From NCBI RefSeq assembly GCF_039535235.1, contig NZ_BAAAWU010000001.1, forward strand, positions 3,534,001-3,598,000: a stretch of DNA of 64,000 nt. Direction: 5' to 3'. A program made the translations under genes and the position numbers. The DNA is from Streptomyces roseoviridis. Lineage in GTDB: Bacteria > Actinomycetota > Actinomycetes > Streptomycetales > Streptomycetaceae. Positions 52,197-62,864 of this stretch are shown here, in pieces (the first letter of the stretch is position 1; every line of letters begins with the position of its first letter). Below the pieces are notes generated by a model. That model was not told where the DNA came from and searched no databases. It saw only the letters and a list, made by a program, of their open reading frames with translations.

Positions 52197-52988
52197 TCAG
52201 CTCATCAGGGGCAGCAGCGCCGTCAGGTCGGCCCGCTCCCCGCTGGCGCTCACCCGCGCCGCGTCCAGCTCCGCCGCCCACCCGGTGCGCCCGGTCGCCA
52301 GCCGGATCCAGGTCAGCGGGTCCGTCTCGACGACGTTGGGCGGGGTGCCCCGGGTGTGCCGGGGCCCCTCGACGCACTGCACCACCGCGAACGGCGGGAT
52401 CCGCACCTCGACCGCGCCGCCGGGGGCCTTCGCCGCGAGGGCGTCGGCGAGCAGCCGCGTACAGGCGGCGAGCGCCTGCCGGTCCAGGGGGACGTCCAGG
52501 CCGGCGGCCCGGTTCAGGTCGTCGGTGTGGACGACCAGTTCGACGGTGCGGGTGACGAGGAAGTCGGCAAGCCGCATGGGGCCGATCCACAGGTCGAGCA
52601 CCCGGTCGTCGTCGTGCGCGGCGAGAGCCTCCGCGAGCCGGGTGCCGGCCCGCTCGTACAGTTCGGGAAGCGGCGCCCCGGTCAGCGTCTCGCGGGCCGC
52701 GTCGGCGATCCTCGCGGAGAGCGCGACCGTGGTGAAGGGCCACTGGTGGGGAAGGACCTCGCCCTTGGCGGCCGGCGGGCGGCCGAGCGAGCCCGCCAGG
52801 GAGTCGGCGACCCACGCGATGTGCGCGGCGAGATCGGCCACCGTCCACTCCCCCAGGCCCGACGGCAGGACCAGTCGATCGGGCGCGAGCCCGCGGACGG
52901 CGTCGGCGACGTGCCCGAACTGGGCGAGCACGGCGGCCCGGATCTTGGCGGAGTCGTAGCTGCGGGTGCGCTTCCTGGCAGGTGGCAT
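52197..52988 (-). CDS. Maleylpyruvate-isomerase / sterol-carrier-like family protein
   Basis: A 263-residue protein. The N-terminal DinB-like helical bundle has LGEWTVADLAAHIAWV (metal-binding His region of mycothiol-dependent enzymes) and VELVVHTDDLNRAAG. The C-terminal alpha/beta part is SCP-like. Related proteins are mycothiol-dependent isomerases or S-transferases; a specific reaction cannot be given. ATG 52988 begins MPPARKRTRSYDSAKIR; the frame upstream overlaps the next gene's promoter and is not used. Confidence 0.8.
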   Translation of the reverse strand: MPPARKRTRSYDSAKIRAAVLAQFGHVADAVRGLAPDRLVLPSGLGEWTVADLAAHIAWVADSLAGSLGRPPAAKGEVLPHQWPFTTVALSARIADAARETLTGAPLPELYERAGTRLAEALAAHDDDRVLDLWIGPMRLADFLVTRTVELVVHTDDLNRAAGLDVPLDRQALAACTRLLADALAAKAPGGAVEVRIPPFAVVQCVEGPRHTRGTPPNVVETDPLTWIRLATGRTGWAAELDAARVSASGERADLTALLPLMS

Positions 52989-53062
52989 GGGGGCGAGGGT
53001 AGTCGGAGACTGGAGGGGGAGGACCGCCGCACACCCACACGTACGAGAGGGGTCGATCGGCC

Positions 53063-53470
53063 ATGGCTGAGCACCCTGACGCCGCCGTGGTCCGCAAGGG
53101 CTACGAAGCCTTCTCCACGGGCGACATGGAGACCCTGCGATCGCTGATGACCGCGGACTGCACCCACCACTCACCGGGCGACAGCCGGATGTCGGGCCAC
53201 TTCAAGGGCGCCGACAACGTCCTCGGCCACTACGGGCAGTTGATGGAGCTCACCGGCGGCACCTTCCGGATCGAGACGAAGGGCATCTACCCCGACGGCC
53301 GCGGCCACGTCATGTCGGTGCACAAGTGGCACGCCGACCGCGGCGACCGGGGCATCGAGATGGAGGGCGGGCTCTTCTTCACCATCGTCGGCGGCAAGGT
53401 GACCGACATCGACGAATGCGTCGCGGACATCGACGAGGCGGACGCGTTCTGGGAGCAGCAGACGGACTGA
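53063..53470 (+). CDS. NTF2/SnoaL-like protein
   Basis: A 135-residue cone-barrel protein of the nuclear transport factor 2 / SnoaL superfamily: VVRKGYEAFSTGDMETLRSL at the N-terminus, a beta-rich centre (HVMSVHKWHADRGDR), and ITDIDECVADIDEADAFW-type ending (here VTDIDECV). Members are small-molecule isomerases or binding proteins. There is no operon partner; the gene is divergent from the gene at 52988. ATG 53063 follows GAGAGGGG. Confidence 0.85.
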   Translation: MAEHPDAAVVRKGYEAFSTGDMETLRSLMTADCTHHSPGDSRMSGHFKGADNVLGHYGQLMELTGGTFRIETKGIYPDGRGHVMSVHKWHADRGDRGIEMEGGLFFTIVGGKVTDIDECVADIDEADAFWEQQTD

Positions 53471-53493
53471 CCCCTCGGACACCGGGGACGCGC

Positions 53494-53525
53494 ACAGCCC
53501 CCGCCCGAGAACGGGCGGGGGCTGT
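53494..53525. terminator. Bidirectional terminator between NTF2 gene and purL
   Basis: Arms ACAGCCCCCGCCCG / CGGGCGGGGGCTGT with a 4-nt loop, centred between the two convergent stop codons (53470 and 53543). Confidence 0.78.
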
Positions 53526-53542
53526 CGCACGGGCGGGAATGG

Positions 53543-55788
<2,246 letters not shown>

Positions 55789-55792
<4 letters not shown>

Positions 55793-56469
55793 GCGTTGAC
55801 CAGCTTCTTGAGGATCGAGGTGAAGAAACCGAGCCCGTCGGTCTTGCCGGTGCCGACCAGCGGCTCCACGGCGTGCTCGGGGTGCGGCATCAGGCCGACC
55901 ACGTTGCCCGCGGCGTTGGTGATGCCCGCGATGTCGCGCAGGGAGCCGTTGGGGTTGAGGTCGAGGTAGCGGAAGGCCACCCGCCCCTCGGCCTCCAGCT
56001 CGTCGAGCGTGCGCTCGTCGGCGACGTAGCGGCCGTCCATGTTCTTGAGCGGGACCTCGATCTCCTGGCCCCGGGTGTAGTCCGAGGTCCAGGCGGTCTC
56101 CGCGTTCTCCACCCGCAGCTTCTGGTCGCGGCAGATGAAGTGGAGGTGGTTGTTGCGCAGCATGGCGCCCGGCAGCAGATGGGCTTCGGTGAGGATCTGG
56201 AAGCCGTTGCAGATGCCGAGGACGGGCATGCCCGCCTTCGCCTGCTCGATGATCGTCTCCATCACCGGCGAGAAGCGGGAGATGGCACCGGCCCGCAGGT
56301 AGTCGCCGTAGGAGAAGCCGCCCGCGAGGACCACCGCGTCGACCTGCTTGAGGTCCTTGTCGCGGTGCCAGAGCGAGACGGGCTCGGCGCCCGCGAGGCG
56401 GGCGGCGCGCAGCGCGTCCTGGTCGTCGAGCGTCCCGGGGAACGTGACGACGCCGATGCGTGCGGTCAC
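55789..56469 (-). CDS. purQ: Phosphoribosylformylglycinamidine synthase subunit PurQ
   Basis: The glutaminase subunit of FGAM synthase, 226 residues. Class I amidotransferase triad: Cys in [12 protein letters not shown], His and Glu in [11 protein letters not shown]. It supplies ammonia to PurL through PurS-mediated contact. Overlaps purS upstream and purL downstream by 4 bp each. Confidence 0.97.
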
Positions 56470-56735
56470 GACGAGGCCCCGGCGGTCTCGGCGGACTCGA
56501 CCCGGACGGTGAAGTCCTCGATCACGGTGTTGGCAAGGAAGGTTTCGGCCATCTCATGGATGCGGGCGAGGGCGGCGTCGTCGACCGGTCCCTCCACCTC
56601 CAACTCGAAGCGCTTCCCCTGGCGGACGTCGGCGATCCCCTCGAAACCGAGGCGGGGCAGTGCACGCTGCACCGCCTGTCCCTGCGGGTCGAGGATCTCC
56701 GGCTTGAGCATGACGTCGACTACGACGCGTGCCAC
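56466..56735 (-). CDS. purS: Phosphoribosylformylglycinamidine synthase subunit PurS
   Basis: An 89-residue bridging subunit of FGAM synthase. [20 protein letters not shown] is the conserved N-terminal strand-loop, followed by [19 protein letters not shown] 56735 is preceded by GGGAG at 5 bp and gives the usual MARVVVDV N-terminus; the GTG two codons upstream (56741) lies inside the ribosome-binding site. A -10 candidate TAGAAT is at 56796-56791 on the minus strand. Confidence 0.95.
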   Translation of the reverse strand: MARVVVDVMLKPEILDPQGQAVQRALPRLGFEGIADVRQGKRFELEVEGPVDDAALARIHEMAETFLANTVIEDFTVRVESAETAGASS

Positions 56736-57042
56736 TGGCACTCCCGGTGGTGTGTTGCGTGGGCGGTTCCCTCAGCGTACCTCCCTCCAAATTCTACGCG
56801 GGTAGAAGCCTGAAGGATCCTACAAAGGCCAGGAGGCGACACCCCGCTGAATTCCAGCGAAATAAGGCGGGACACGCGGAGACAATTGCCTGGGCTTCCC
56901 CATGCGATACCCCGCGCTGTACAAAGGAATACAGAACGGCACAGTATTTGCCAGGGGTGGCCGCGATGACGGCATCACAGCACGTCAGGGTGGTGATGGC
57001 ACCGTTCGGGAGACGGCGATCCCCAAGAAAGGACCGATATCC
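56736..57042. promoter_or_regulatory. purS/lsrL divergent intergenic region
   Basis: A 307-bp gap with the purSQL promoter (TAGAAT at 56796-56791, minus) and an AT-richer stretch (56880-56960) likely to hold the lsrL promoter. AAAGGA at 57028-57033 is the lsrL ribosome-binding site. No gene or structured RNA is evident. LsrL-type proteins prefer AT-rich DNA, so binding here is possible. Confidence 0.4.
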
Positions 57043-57384
57043 GTGGCTCAGCGTGTGGTGGTCACCCTCTTCGACGACATCGACGGCGGAGAAGCGGCGG
57101 AAACGGTCGAGTTCGGCCTGGACGGGAAGATGTACGAGATCGACCTGAATCCCGCCAATGCAAAGAAACTGCGCAACGCCCTCGCGCCCTACCTCGCCGC
57201 GGGCCGCCGGCTGAACGGGCGGGACGGCAGGCCGGCCCCGGCCGCCCGGAGCGACTACACGCACACCGCGCTCGCCCCCGACCCGGCGGCCGTCCGCGCC
57301 TGGGCCCAGTCCAACAAGATGGACGTGCCCGCCCGCGGCCGGATCCCCAAGCGGGTCTACGAAGCCTTCCAGGCCGCCGGCTGA
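57043..57384 (+). CDS. lsrL: Lsr2-family nucleoid-associated protein (LsrL paralogue)
   Basis: A 113-residue H-NS-like xenogeneic silencer. The N-terminal dimerisation domain is AQRVVVTLFDDIDGGEAAET; the C-terminal DNA-binding domain has the AT-hook-like RGR in DVPARGRIPKRVYEAFQ, with AVRAWAQSNKM in the preceding helix. Lsr2 proteins bridge and silence AT-rich DNA, including biosynthetic clusters. Streptomyces has two paralogues; position next to purS identifies this as LsrL (SCO4076) rather than Lsr2. GTG 57043 is used; the open frame upstream is noncoding. Confidence 0.9.
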   Translation: MAQRVVVTLFDDIDGGEAAETVEFGLDGKMYEIDLNPANAKKLRNALAPYLAAGRRLNGRDGRPAPAARSDYTHTALAPDPAAVRAWAQSNKMDVPARGRIPKRVYEAFQAAG

Positions 57385-57425
57385 CCCCGCGGCCCTCCCG
57401 GCCACGGCGGGACCGCGACCCGGAT

Positions 57426-57456
57426 TTGCGCCGCACCCCCCATGATCCGCTAGAGT
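57426..57456 (+). promoter_or_regulatory. tRNA-Gly promoter
   Basis: TTGCGC (57426-57431), 19 bp, TAGAGT (57451-57456), 50 bp before tRNA-Gly(TCC). The same TAGAGT recurs at 57614-57619 before tRNA-Gly(GCC), with TTACCG at 57589-57594 as its -35. Confidence 0.5.
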
Positions 57457-57505
57457 CTGGAGCACGCCGAGGGGCGAGGCCGCAGGGCCGGACCTCACGC
57501 AGCGT

Positions 57506-57577
57506 GCGGGTGTAGTTCAGTAGCAGAACAGCCCCCTTCCAGGGGGAAGGCGCAGTGTGCGATCCCTGTCACCCGCT
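57506..57577 (+). tRNA. tRNA-Gly (TCC)
   Basis: A 72-nt cloverleaf, anticodon TCC in CTTCCAG. Acceptor GCGGGTG/CACCCGC. The T-arm is unusual: GCAGTG-TGCGATC-CCTGT, with one unpaired T in the 5' strand and a loop starting TGC instead of TTC. The D-arm and acceptor are normal, so I keep it as a functional gene. Confidence 0.85.
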
Positions 57578-57658
57578 CTGCATCACGGTTACCGAGCACT
57601 CCGGTGCGTTTGGTAGAGTGGTGCTCGCACCGCCCGGTGAAAGCCGGTCGGGAGCAAT

Positions 57659-57731
57659 GCGGACGTGGCTCAGTTGGTAGAGCATCACCTTGCCAAGGTG
57701 AGGGTCGCGAGTTCGAATCTCGTCGTCCGCT
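57659..57731 (+). tRNA. tRNA-Gly (GCC), copy 1
   Basis: A 73-nt cloverleaf, anticodon GCC in TTGCCAA, acceptor GCGGACG/CGTCCGC. Identical to the copy at 61762-61834. CCA is not encoded here. Confidence 0.94.
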
Positions 57732-57738
57732 CAGGGAG

Positions 57739-57772
57739 CGAAGGCCCCGGTTCTCAGGAACCGGGGCCTTCG
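57739..57772 (+). terminator. Terminator of tRNA-Gly(GCC) copy 1
   Basis: Arms CGAAGGCCCCGGTTC and complement around a small loop, starting 8 bp after the tRNA. Confidence 0.8.
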
Positions 57773-57884
57773 TCGTATCCGAAAACCCGGCGCGCCCCTC
57801 CACGGCGCCCTCCATGACATTTGTCAGCCGCCCCGGTGACAGCGCGCACTGCCGACGGCCCGCGACCGGCGCGAGCCTGGACGC

Positions 57885-58865
57885 ATGACACCTGCGATCG
57901 AGGCGGACGGCCTCCACCGGACCTACTCCGGCGGCTTCGAGGCCGTCGGCGGGATCTCCTTCACCGTGCCCCGGGGCGAGGTCTTCGCCCTCCTCGGCAC
58001 CAACGGCGCCGGCAAGACCTCCACCGTCGAACTCCTGGAGGGCCTCGCCGCCCCGACCGGCGGCACCGCCCGCGTCCTGGGCCACGACCCGTACCGGGAA
58101 CGCGCCGCCGTCCGCCCCCGCATCGGCGTCATGCTCCAGGAAGGCGGCTTCCCCTCCAACCTGACCGTGGCCGAGACCGTACGCATGTGGGCCGGCTGCA
58201 CCAGCGGCGCCCGGCCCGTCGGCGAGGCCCTGGCCGCGGTCGGACTCACCGACCGCGCCCGCGTCCGGATCAAGCAGCTCTCCGGCGGCGAACGACGCCG
58301 GCTCGACCTCGCGCTCGCCCTCCTCGGCCGCCCCGAGGTGCTCTTCCTCGACGAACCCACCACCGGCCTCGACGCCGAGGGCCGCCGCGACACCTGGGAC
58401 CTGGTCCGCCGGCTCCGCGACGAAGGCACCACCGTCCTCCTCACCACCCACTACCTGGAGGAGGCCGAGACCCTCGCCGACCGGCTGGCGATCATGCACC
58501 GCGGCCGGATCGTCACCTCCGGCACCCCCGCCGAGGTCACCGCCGCCCGGCCCGCCCGGATCCGCTTCCGGCTCCCCGAGGGCACCGGACACGAACGGCT
58601 GCCGCTCGGCCTGAAGGCCGCCGCGTACGGCCGACGGGTGGAGATCCGCACGTACGACCTCCAGGAAGCGCTCGGCGAACTGCTCGGCTGGGCCCGGGCC
58701 GCGGACGTACGGCTCGAAGAGCTCGACGCCCGGTCCGCCTCGCTGGAGGAAGCCTTCCTGGAGATCGCCTCCCGCGCCGACGACCTCACCGGAGGTCTCG
58801 CCGAAGCCCCCGGAGGTCTCGCCACCGCCCCCGCCCGCCCGCACGCACACGAAGAGGCCCGATGA
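57885..58865 (+). CDS. ABC transporter ATP-binding protein
   Basis: A 326-residue nucleotide-binding subunit of the drug-export (CcmA/DrrA-like) type. Walker A GTNGAGKT, signature LSGGERRRLDLAL, Walker B VLFLDEPTTG and switch His in LLTTHYLEEAE are intact. A C-terminal regulatory region (about 230-326) follows. It overlaps the permease gene by 4 bp (ATGA at 58862-58865). With the downstream kinase and regulator it forms a four-gene module. ATG 57885 begins MTPAIEADGLHRTY. Confidence 0.92.
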   Translation: MTPAIEADGLHRTYSGGFEAVGGISFTVPRGEVFALLGTNGAGKTSTVELLEGLAAPTGGTARVLGHDPYRERAAVRPRIGVMLQEGGFPSNLTVAETVRMWAGCTSGARPVGEALAAVGLTDRARVRIKQLSGGERRRLDLALALLGRPEVLFLDEPTTGLDAEGRRDTWDLVRRLRDEGTTVLLTTHYLEEAETLADRLAIMHRGRIVTSGTPAEVTAARPARIRFRLPEGTGHERLPLGLKAAAYGRRVEIRTYDLQEALGELLGWARAADVRLEELDARSASLEEAFLEIASRADDLTGGLAEAPGGLATAPARPHAHEEAR

Positions 58866-59641
58866 ACGCCACCGCCACGCGCCTGACCGCCCTCGGACGG
58901 GCCGAGCTCACCCTCCTCGGCCGCAACCGGAACAACCTCTTCGTCGCCCTGCTCATGCCGGTGCTCATGGTCTTCCTGCTGCGCACCTCGCTCGGCGGCA
59001 TGGACGAGGGCGGCCTTCCCCTGGGCCTCGCCGAGGCCACCGCCATCGGCGGCACCGGCATGATCCTCGTCCTCGTCGTCTACATGAACCTCGTCGCCAC
59101 CTACGTCGCCCGCCGCGAGGAACTGGTCCTCAAGCGGCTGCGCACCGGAGAGGCCCGTGACACCGAGATCCTCTTCGGCGGCGCCCTCCCGGCCGCGGCG
59201 ATCGCGCTCGTCCAGTGCGCGGTGCTGACCGCCCTCGGCCCGGCCGCCCTGGGCGCCGGCGCCCCGCGCCGCCCCGACCTGCTGCTCCTCGGCGTCCTGG
59301 CCGGGACCGGGCTGCTGGCCGCGCTGGCCGCCCTCACCACCGTGATCACCCGGTCCGTGGAGAGCGCGGGCCTGACCACCCTGCCCTTCTTCCTGGTCTC
59401 CGCGATGGGCTCGGGCCTGATGGTGCCCGTGGAGTCGCTGCCGGACCCGGTCGCCTCGGTCTGCTCGCTGCTCCCGCTCAGCGGCGTGATGGAACTCGTC
59501 CGGGCCGGCTGGCTCGGCACCGGCGGGGCGGGCGGGATCGGCGGCAAGGAGCTGCTGGGCGCGGCCCTCACCACGGTGGCCTGGATCGTGCTGAGCGTGT
59601 TTGCTGTCCGGAAGTGGTTCCGCTGGGAGCCGCGGCGCTAG
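58862..59641 (+). CDS. ABC-2 type transporter permease
   Basis: A 259-residue membrane subunit with six helices, including LFVALLMPVLMVFLLRT, GMILVLVVYMNLVATYVA and a C-terminal TVAWIVLSVFAVRKW. The cytosolic coupling segment YVARREELVLKRLRTGE is the ABC-2 hallmark. It works with the preceding ATPase as an exporter; the substrate (drug, lipid or natural product) is not shown by the sequence. Confidence 0.9.
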   Translation: MNATATRLTALGRAELTLLGRNRNNLFVALLMPVLMVFLLRTSLGGMDEGGLPLGLAEATAIGGTGMILVLVVYMNLVATYVARREELVLKRLRTGEARDTEILFGGALPAAAIALVQCAVLTALGPAALGAGAPRRPDLLLLGVLAGTGLLAALAALTTVITRSVESAGLTTLPFFLVSAMGSGLMVPVESLPDPVASVCSLLPLSGVMELVRAGWLGTGGAGGIGGKELLGAALTTVAWIVLSVFAVRKWFRWEPRR

Positions 59642-59685
59642 TCGGGCACCCTCCTCGGGGAGCTCAGGAAGAACGGGGGTCGGCC

Positions 59686-61128
59686 GTGTCGAGGCTGACG
59701 GGGTGGTGGAGCGGTCGCAGCAGCGCGGCCAAGGTCGAGTTGTACACGCGGTGGACCTTCCACCTCTTCCCTCTGCTCGAGGTCGGCGGCGTCGCGTTCG
59801 TCCCGCTCGCCAGCAACGCCGAGGGGAAGATCGGCGCCCTCCCGGCCGCGGTGATCGCGCTGCTGGTCGTCGCGCACGCCGTCCTGTGCGCGGTGCTCTC
59901 CTCGCGCGCGCTCGGCTGGCAGCTCGACCGGCGGGAACGGCCCGTGCGGCTCGCCGCCGTGCTGATCGCGGTGACCGCGCTCGGAGCGGTGGCGCTCATG
60001 GCGCTGCAGTCCACGGGCACGCTGAAGGACGCGGGCATCGCCGGTGCCGTCGTCGTCGGCACGGCGGCCTTCACGCTCGGTTCGGTGGCCGTGTGCCTGC
60101 GCTCGGCGCGCCGGATGGCCGGCACCGTGCTGCTCGCCTCCCTCACGGCCGGCCTCTCGGCGCTCGCGGTCGGCCTGGACTGGCCGCAGGTCGTCGCGTA
60201 CGCGTTCGCCGTTCCGGTGAGCGGCGGCGCCATGGTCTTCGCGTGCGGGTTCTCCGGCTGGCTGCTGCGGATCGTGTGGGAGCTGGAGCGGTCCCGCGAC
60301 CTCGGGGCGCGGCTGGCCGTCGCCGAGGAACGGCTGCGCTTCGGCCGCGACCTCCACGACGTCATGGGCCGCAACCTGTCGGTGATCGCGCTCAAGAGCG
60401 AACTGGCGGTGCAGCTCGCCCGGCGTGGCCGGGCCGAGGACGCGGTGGCCCAGATGACCGAGGTGCAGCGGATCGCCCAGGAGTCCCAGCGCGAGGTGCG
60501 GGACGTGGTCCGCGGCTACCGGGAGGCCGACCTGCGGGTGGAGCTGGAGGGCGCCCGGGGCGTCCTCGCCGCGGCGGGCATCGGCTGCGTCACGGGGCCG
60601 ATCGGCGTCGAGCTGCCCGGCGAGGTGCAGTCGGCGCTGGGCTGGGTGGTCCGGGAGGCCACGACGAACGTCCTGCGGCACGGCGACGCACGGCGCTGCC
60701 GGATAGCGCTGCGGACGGAGGACGGTGCGGTGCTGCTGGTCGTCGAGAACGACGGCGTACGGGAGCCGGCCGACGGCGCCGGGCCCGCCCGGCGGACCGG
60801 GTCGGGACTCGCGGGGCTGCGGGAACGGCTCTCGGAGGTGGACGGCACCCTGGAGGCGGGACCGCAGAAGGACGGCTGGTTCCGGGTGACGGCCCGGGTG
60901 CCCCTCAGGGACGGGGCCGGGAACGGAGCTGGGGCCGGGAACGGAGCTGGGGCCGGGAACGGAGCTGGGGCCGGGAGCGGGGCCGGGGCCCGGAGGGAGG
61001 CCGGCAGCGGGGGAGGACCCGGGGGCGGGGCCCAGGTCGGGGGCGGCGGCGGGATGTCCGTACGCGGCACCGGTACGGACGGCCCGAGCGATGATCCGTG
61101 GAATTCGAGGAAGGAGACGGCGTCGTGA
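59686..61128 (+). CDS. Sensor histidine kinase (NarL/DesK-type partner)
   Basis: A 480-residue membrane kinase. Six hydrophobic segments (about 20-195) form the sensor. The HisKA_3 box FGRDLHDVMGRNLSVIAL contains the phospho-accepting His, and the HATPase has REATTNVLRHGDA (N-box) and GSGLAGLRERL (G-box). The C-terminal about 60 residues are Gly/Ala/Asn repeats and not part of the kinase. GTG 59686 follows GGGGG. It lies 44 bp after the permease gene and its stop overlaps the response regulator start (GTGA), so the four genes are probably co-transcribed and the kinase senses the exporter substrate or membrane state. Confidence 0.9.
   Translation: MSRLTGWWSGRSSAAKVELYTRWTFHLFPLLEVGGVAFVPLASNAEGKIGALPAAVIALLVVAHAVLCAVLSSRALGWQLDRRERPVRLAAVLIAVTALGAVALMALQSTGTLKDAGIAGAVVVGTAAFTLGSVAVCLRSARRMAGTVLLASLTAGLSALAVGLDWPQVVAYAFAVPVSGGAMVFACGFSGWLLRIVWELERSRDLGARLAVAEERLRFGRDLHDVMGRNLSVIALKSELAVQLARRGRAEDAVAQMTEVQRIAQESQREVRDVVRGYREADLRVELEGARGVLAAAGIGCVTGPIGVELPGEVQSALGWVVREATTNVLRHGDARRCRIALRTEDGAVLLVVENDGVREPADGAGPARRTGSGLAGLRERLSEVDGTLEAGPQKDGWFRVTARVPLRDGAGNGAGAGNGAGAGNGAGAGSGAGARREAGSGGGPGGGAQVGGGGGMSVRGTGTDGPSDDPWNSRKETAS
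60913..60980 (+). repeat. 18-bp in-frame tandem repeat in the kinase tail
   Basis: Three perfect units of GGGGCCGGGAACGGAGCT (60913-60966) and a partial fourth, coding for a Gly-Ala-Gly-Asn-Gly-Ala repeat after the HATPase domain. Length change would not affect the kinase core. Confidence 0.9.
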
Positions 61129-61739
61129 CCGCGCGCGTACGCGTCCTGCTCGCCGACGACGAGCATCTGATCCGGGGCGCGCTCGCGGCCCTGCTCGCCC
61201 TGGAGGACGACCTGGTTGTCGTCGCCGAGGCCGCGTCCGGGCCCGAGGCGCTCGCCATGGCGCTCGCCCACGAACCGGACGTCGCCGTCCTCGATCTCCA
61301 GATGCCGGGCGCCGACGGTGTGATGGTGGCCACATCCCTGCGGGACCAACTGCCTCGCTGCAGAACCATGATCGTGACGAGTCACGGCCGCCCCGGGCAC
61401 CTCAAGAGGGCCCTCGCCGCCGGCGTCCGCGGCTTCGTGCCGAAGACCGTCAGCGCCCGGCGACTGGCCGAGCTGATCCGTAGCGTGCACGACGGAAACC
61501 GTTACGTGGACCCGGAGTTGGCGGCCGACGCCATCGCCGCCGGCGACTCCCCGCTCACCGCCCGGGAGGCCGAGGTCCTCGAACTCGCCGCCGACGGCGC
61601 GCCCGTCGCCGAGATCGCCAGACGGGCCTCGCTCTCCCCCGGAACCGTCCGCAACTACCTCTCCTCCGCCGCCGCGAAGCTCGGAGCCGAGAACCGGCAC
61701 ACGGCGGTGCGTCTCGCGCGGTCCAAAGGTTGGGTATAG
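61125..61739 (+). CDS. NarL/LuxR-family response regulator
   Basis: A 204-residue regulator. The receiver domain has acidic pocket LLADDEHLIRG, phospho-Asp in VAVLDLQMPGADG, Thr/Ser in MIVTSHGRPG and Lys in GFVPKTVSA. The LuxR-type HTH covers about 140-200 (LTAREAEVLELAADG, VAEIARRASLSPGTVRNYLS). GTG 61125 lies 8 bp after AAGGAG and overlaps the kinase stop. The likely target is its own exporter operon. The TAG stop lies within the TATAGT -10 of the next tRNA gene. Confidence 0.93.
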   Translation: MTARVRVLLADDEHLIRGALAALLALEDDLVVVAEAASGPEALAMALAHEPDVAVLDLQMPGADGVMVATSLRDQLPRCRTMIVTSHGRPGHLKRALAAGVRGFVPKTVSARRLAELIRSVHDGNRYVDPELAADAIAAGDSPLTAREAEVLELAADGAPVAEIARRASLSPGTVRNYLSSAAAKLGAENRHTAVRLARSKGWV

Positions 61740-61761
61740 TTAGCTGCGCGCTACGGCGCAG

Positions 61762-61834
61762 GCGGACGTGGCTCAGTTGGTAGAGCATCACCTTGCCAAG
61801 GTGAGGGTCGCGAGTTCGAATCTCGTCGTCCGCT
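61762..61834 (+). tRNA. tRNA-Gly (GCC), copy 2
   Basis: A 73-nt cloverleaf identical to copy 1 at 57659-57731. Here CCA follows directly (61835-61837), so the 3' end may be genome-encoded. A TATAGT -10 at 61735-61740 places its promoter inside the end of the response regulator gene. Confidence 0.94.
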
Positions 61835-61842
61835 CCACGAAG

Positions 61843-61873
61843 AAGCCCCCGGTCGATCCGACCGGGGGCTTTC
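61843..61873 (+). terminator. Terminator of tRNA-Gly copy 2
   Basis: Arms AAGCCCCCGGTCG / CGACCGGGGGCTT with a short loop followed by TTCTCGTG. It also lies at the 3' end of the convergent purC gene, so it may work in both directions. Confidence 0.78.
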
Positions 61874-61884
61874 TCGTGCCCCGC

Positions 61885-62784
61885 TCAGCTCCAGGTGTTG
61901 CCGGTGAGGAGCTCGTACGCCTCGACGTACTTGGCGCGGGTGGCGTCGACGACGTCCTGCGGGAGGGCCGGCGGCGGCTGCTCGCTCCTGCGGTCCCAGC
62001 CGGAGGCCGGCGAGGTCAGCCAGTCCCGCACGAACTGCTTGTCGTACGAGGGCTGGGCGCGGCCCGGCTGCCACTGGTCGGCCGGCCAGAAGCGGGAGGA
62101 GTCCGGGGTGAGGACCTCGTCGGCGATCACCAGGGACTCGCCGTCGAAGCCGAACTCGAACTTGGTGTCGGCCAGGATGATCCCGCGCTCGCGCGCGATG
62201 TCCCGGGCCCGGCTGTAGACGGCGAGCGTGGTCTGCCGCAGCCGCGCGGCGGTCTCCGCGCCGACCTGGCGGGCGACCTCCTCGTACGACACGTTCTCGT
62301 CGTGGTCGCCGACGGCGGCCTTGGTCGCCGGGGTGAAGATCGGGGCCGGCAGCTCGGAGCCGTCGGTGAGGCCCTCGGGCAGCGCGAGGCCGCAGACCGT
62401 GCGGGACTGCTCGTACTCGACCAGGCCGGAACCGGTCAGATAGCCACGGGCCACGCACTCGACCGGGACCATGTCCAGCGCCTTGCAGACCAGGGTGCGG
62501 CCCGCCCAGTCGGCGGGGGCGCCGGCCGGGAGGTCGGTGGACAGGACGTGGTGGGGGACCAGGTCGGCGAGCCGGTCGAACCACCACAGCGACAGCTGGG
62601 TGAGGACCCGGCCCTTGTCGGGGATCTCGGTGGGCAGCACCCAGTCGTACGCGGACAGACGGTCACTCGCCACCATGACCAGGTTGCCCGCCTCGTCGCG
62701 GTACAGGTCGCGGACCTTGCCCGTGTGGAGATGGGTCAGGCCCGGGACCTGGACGGGCTCGGGCTTTTCTACGAATCCGGACAC
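61885..62784 (-). CDS. purC: Phosphoribosylaminoimidazole-succinocarboxamide synthase
   Basis: SAICAR synthetase: ATP-dependent joining of CAIR and aspartate. 299 residues, the longer yeast-like type. Motifs: THLHTGKVRDLY (ATP-binding), SDRLSAYDWVLPTEIPDKG, VECVARGYLTGSG, LADTKFEFGFDG and DEVLTPDSSRFWPA. GTG 62784 lies 4 bp after GGAGG. It is a single-gene unit, separate from purSQL and purFM. Confidence 0.96.
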   Translation of the reverse strand: MSGFVEKPEPVQVPGLTHLHTGKVRDLYRDEAGNLVMVASDRLSAYDWVLPTEIPDKGRVLTQLSLWWFDRLADLVPHHVLSTDLPAGAPADWAGRTLVCKALDMVPVECVARGYLTGSGLVEYEQSRTVCGLALPEGLTDGSELPAPIFTPATKAAVGDHDENVSYEEVARQVGAETAARLRQTTLAVYSRARDIARERGIILADTKFEFGFDGESLVIADEVLTPDSSRFWPADQWQPGRAQPSYDKQFVRDWLTSPASGWDRRSEQPPPALPQDVVDATRAKYVEAYELLTGNTWS

Positions 62785-62864
62785 GGTTCCTCCGCGTAGG
62801 TTGATCCAGGAGCGTGTCCGATTCTCCCTCACCGGGACGCGGCCGCGACCGGCGGGCCCGCCGG

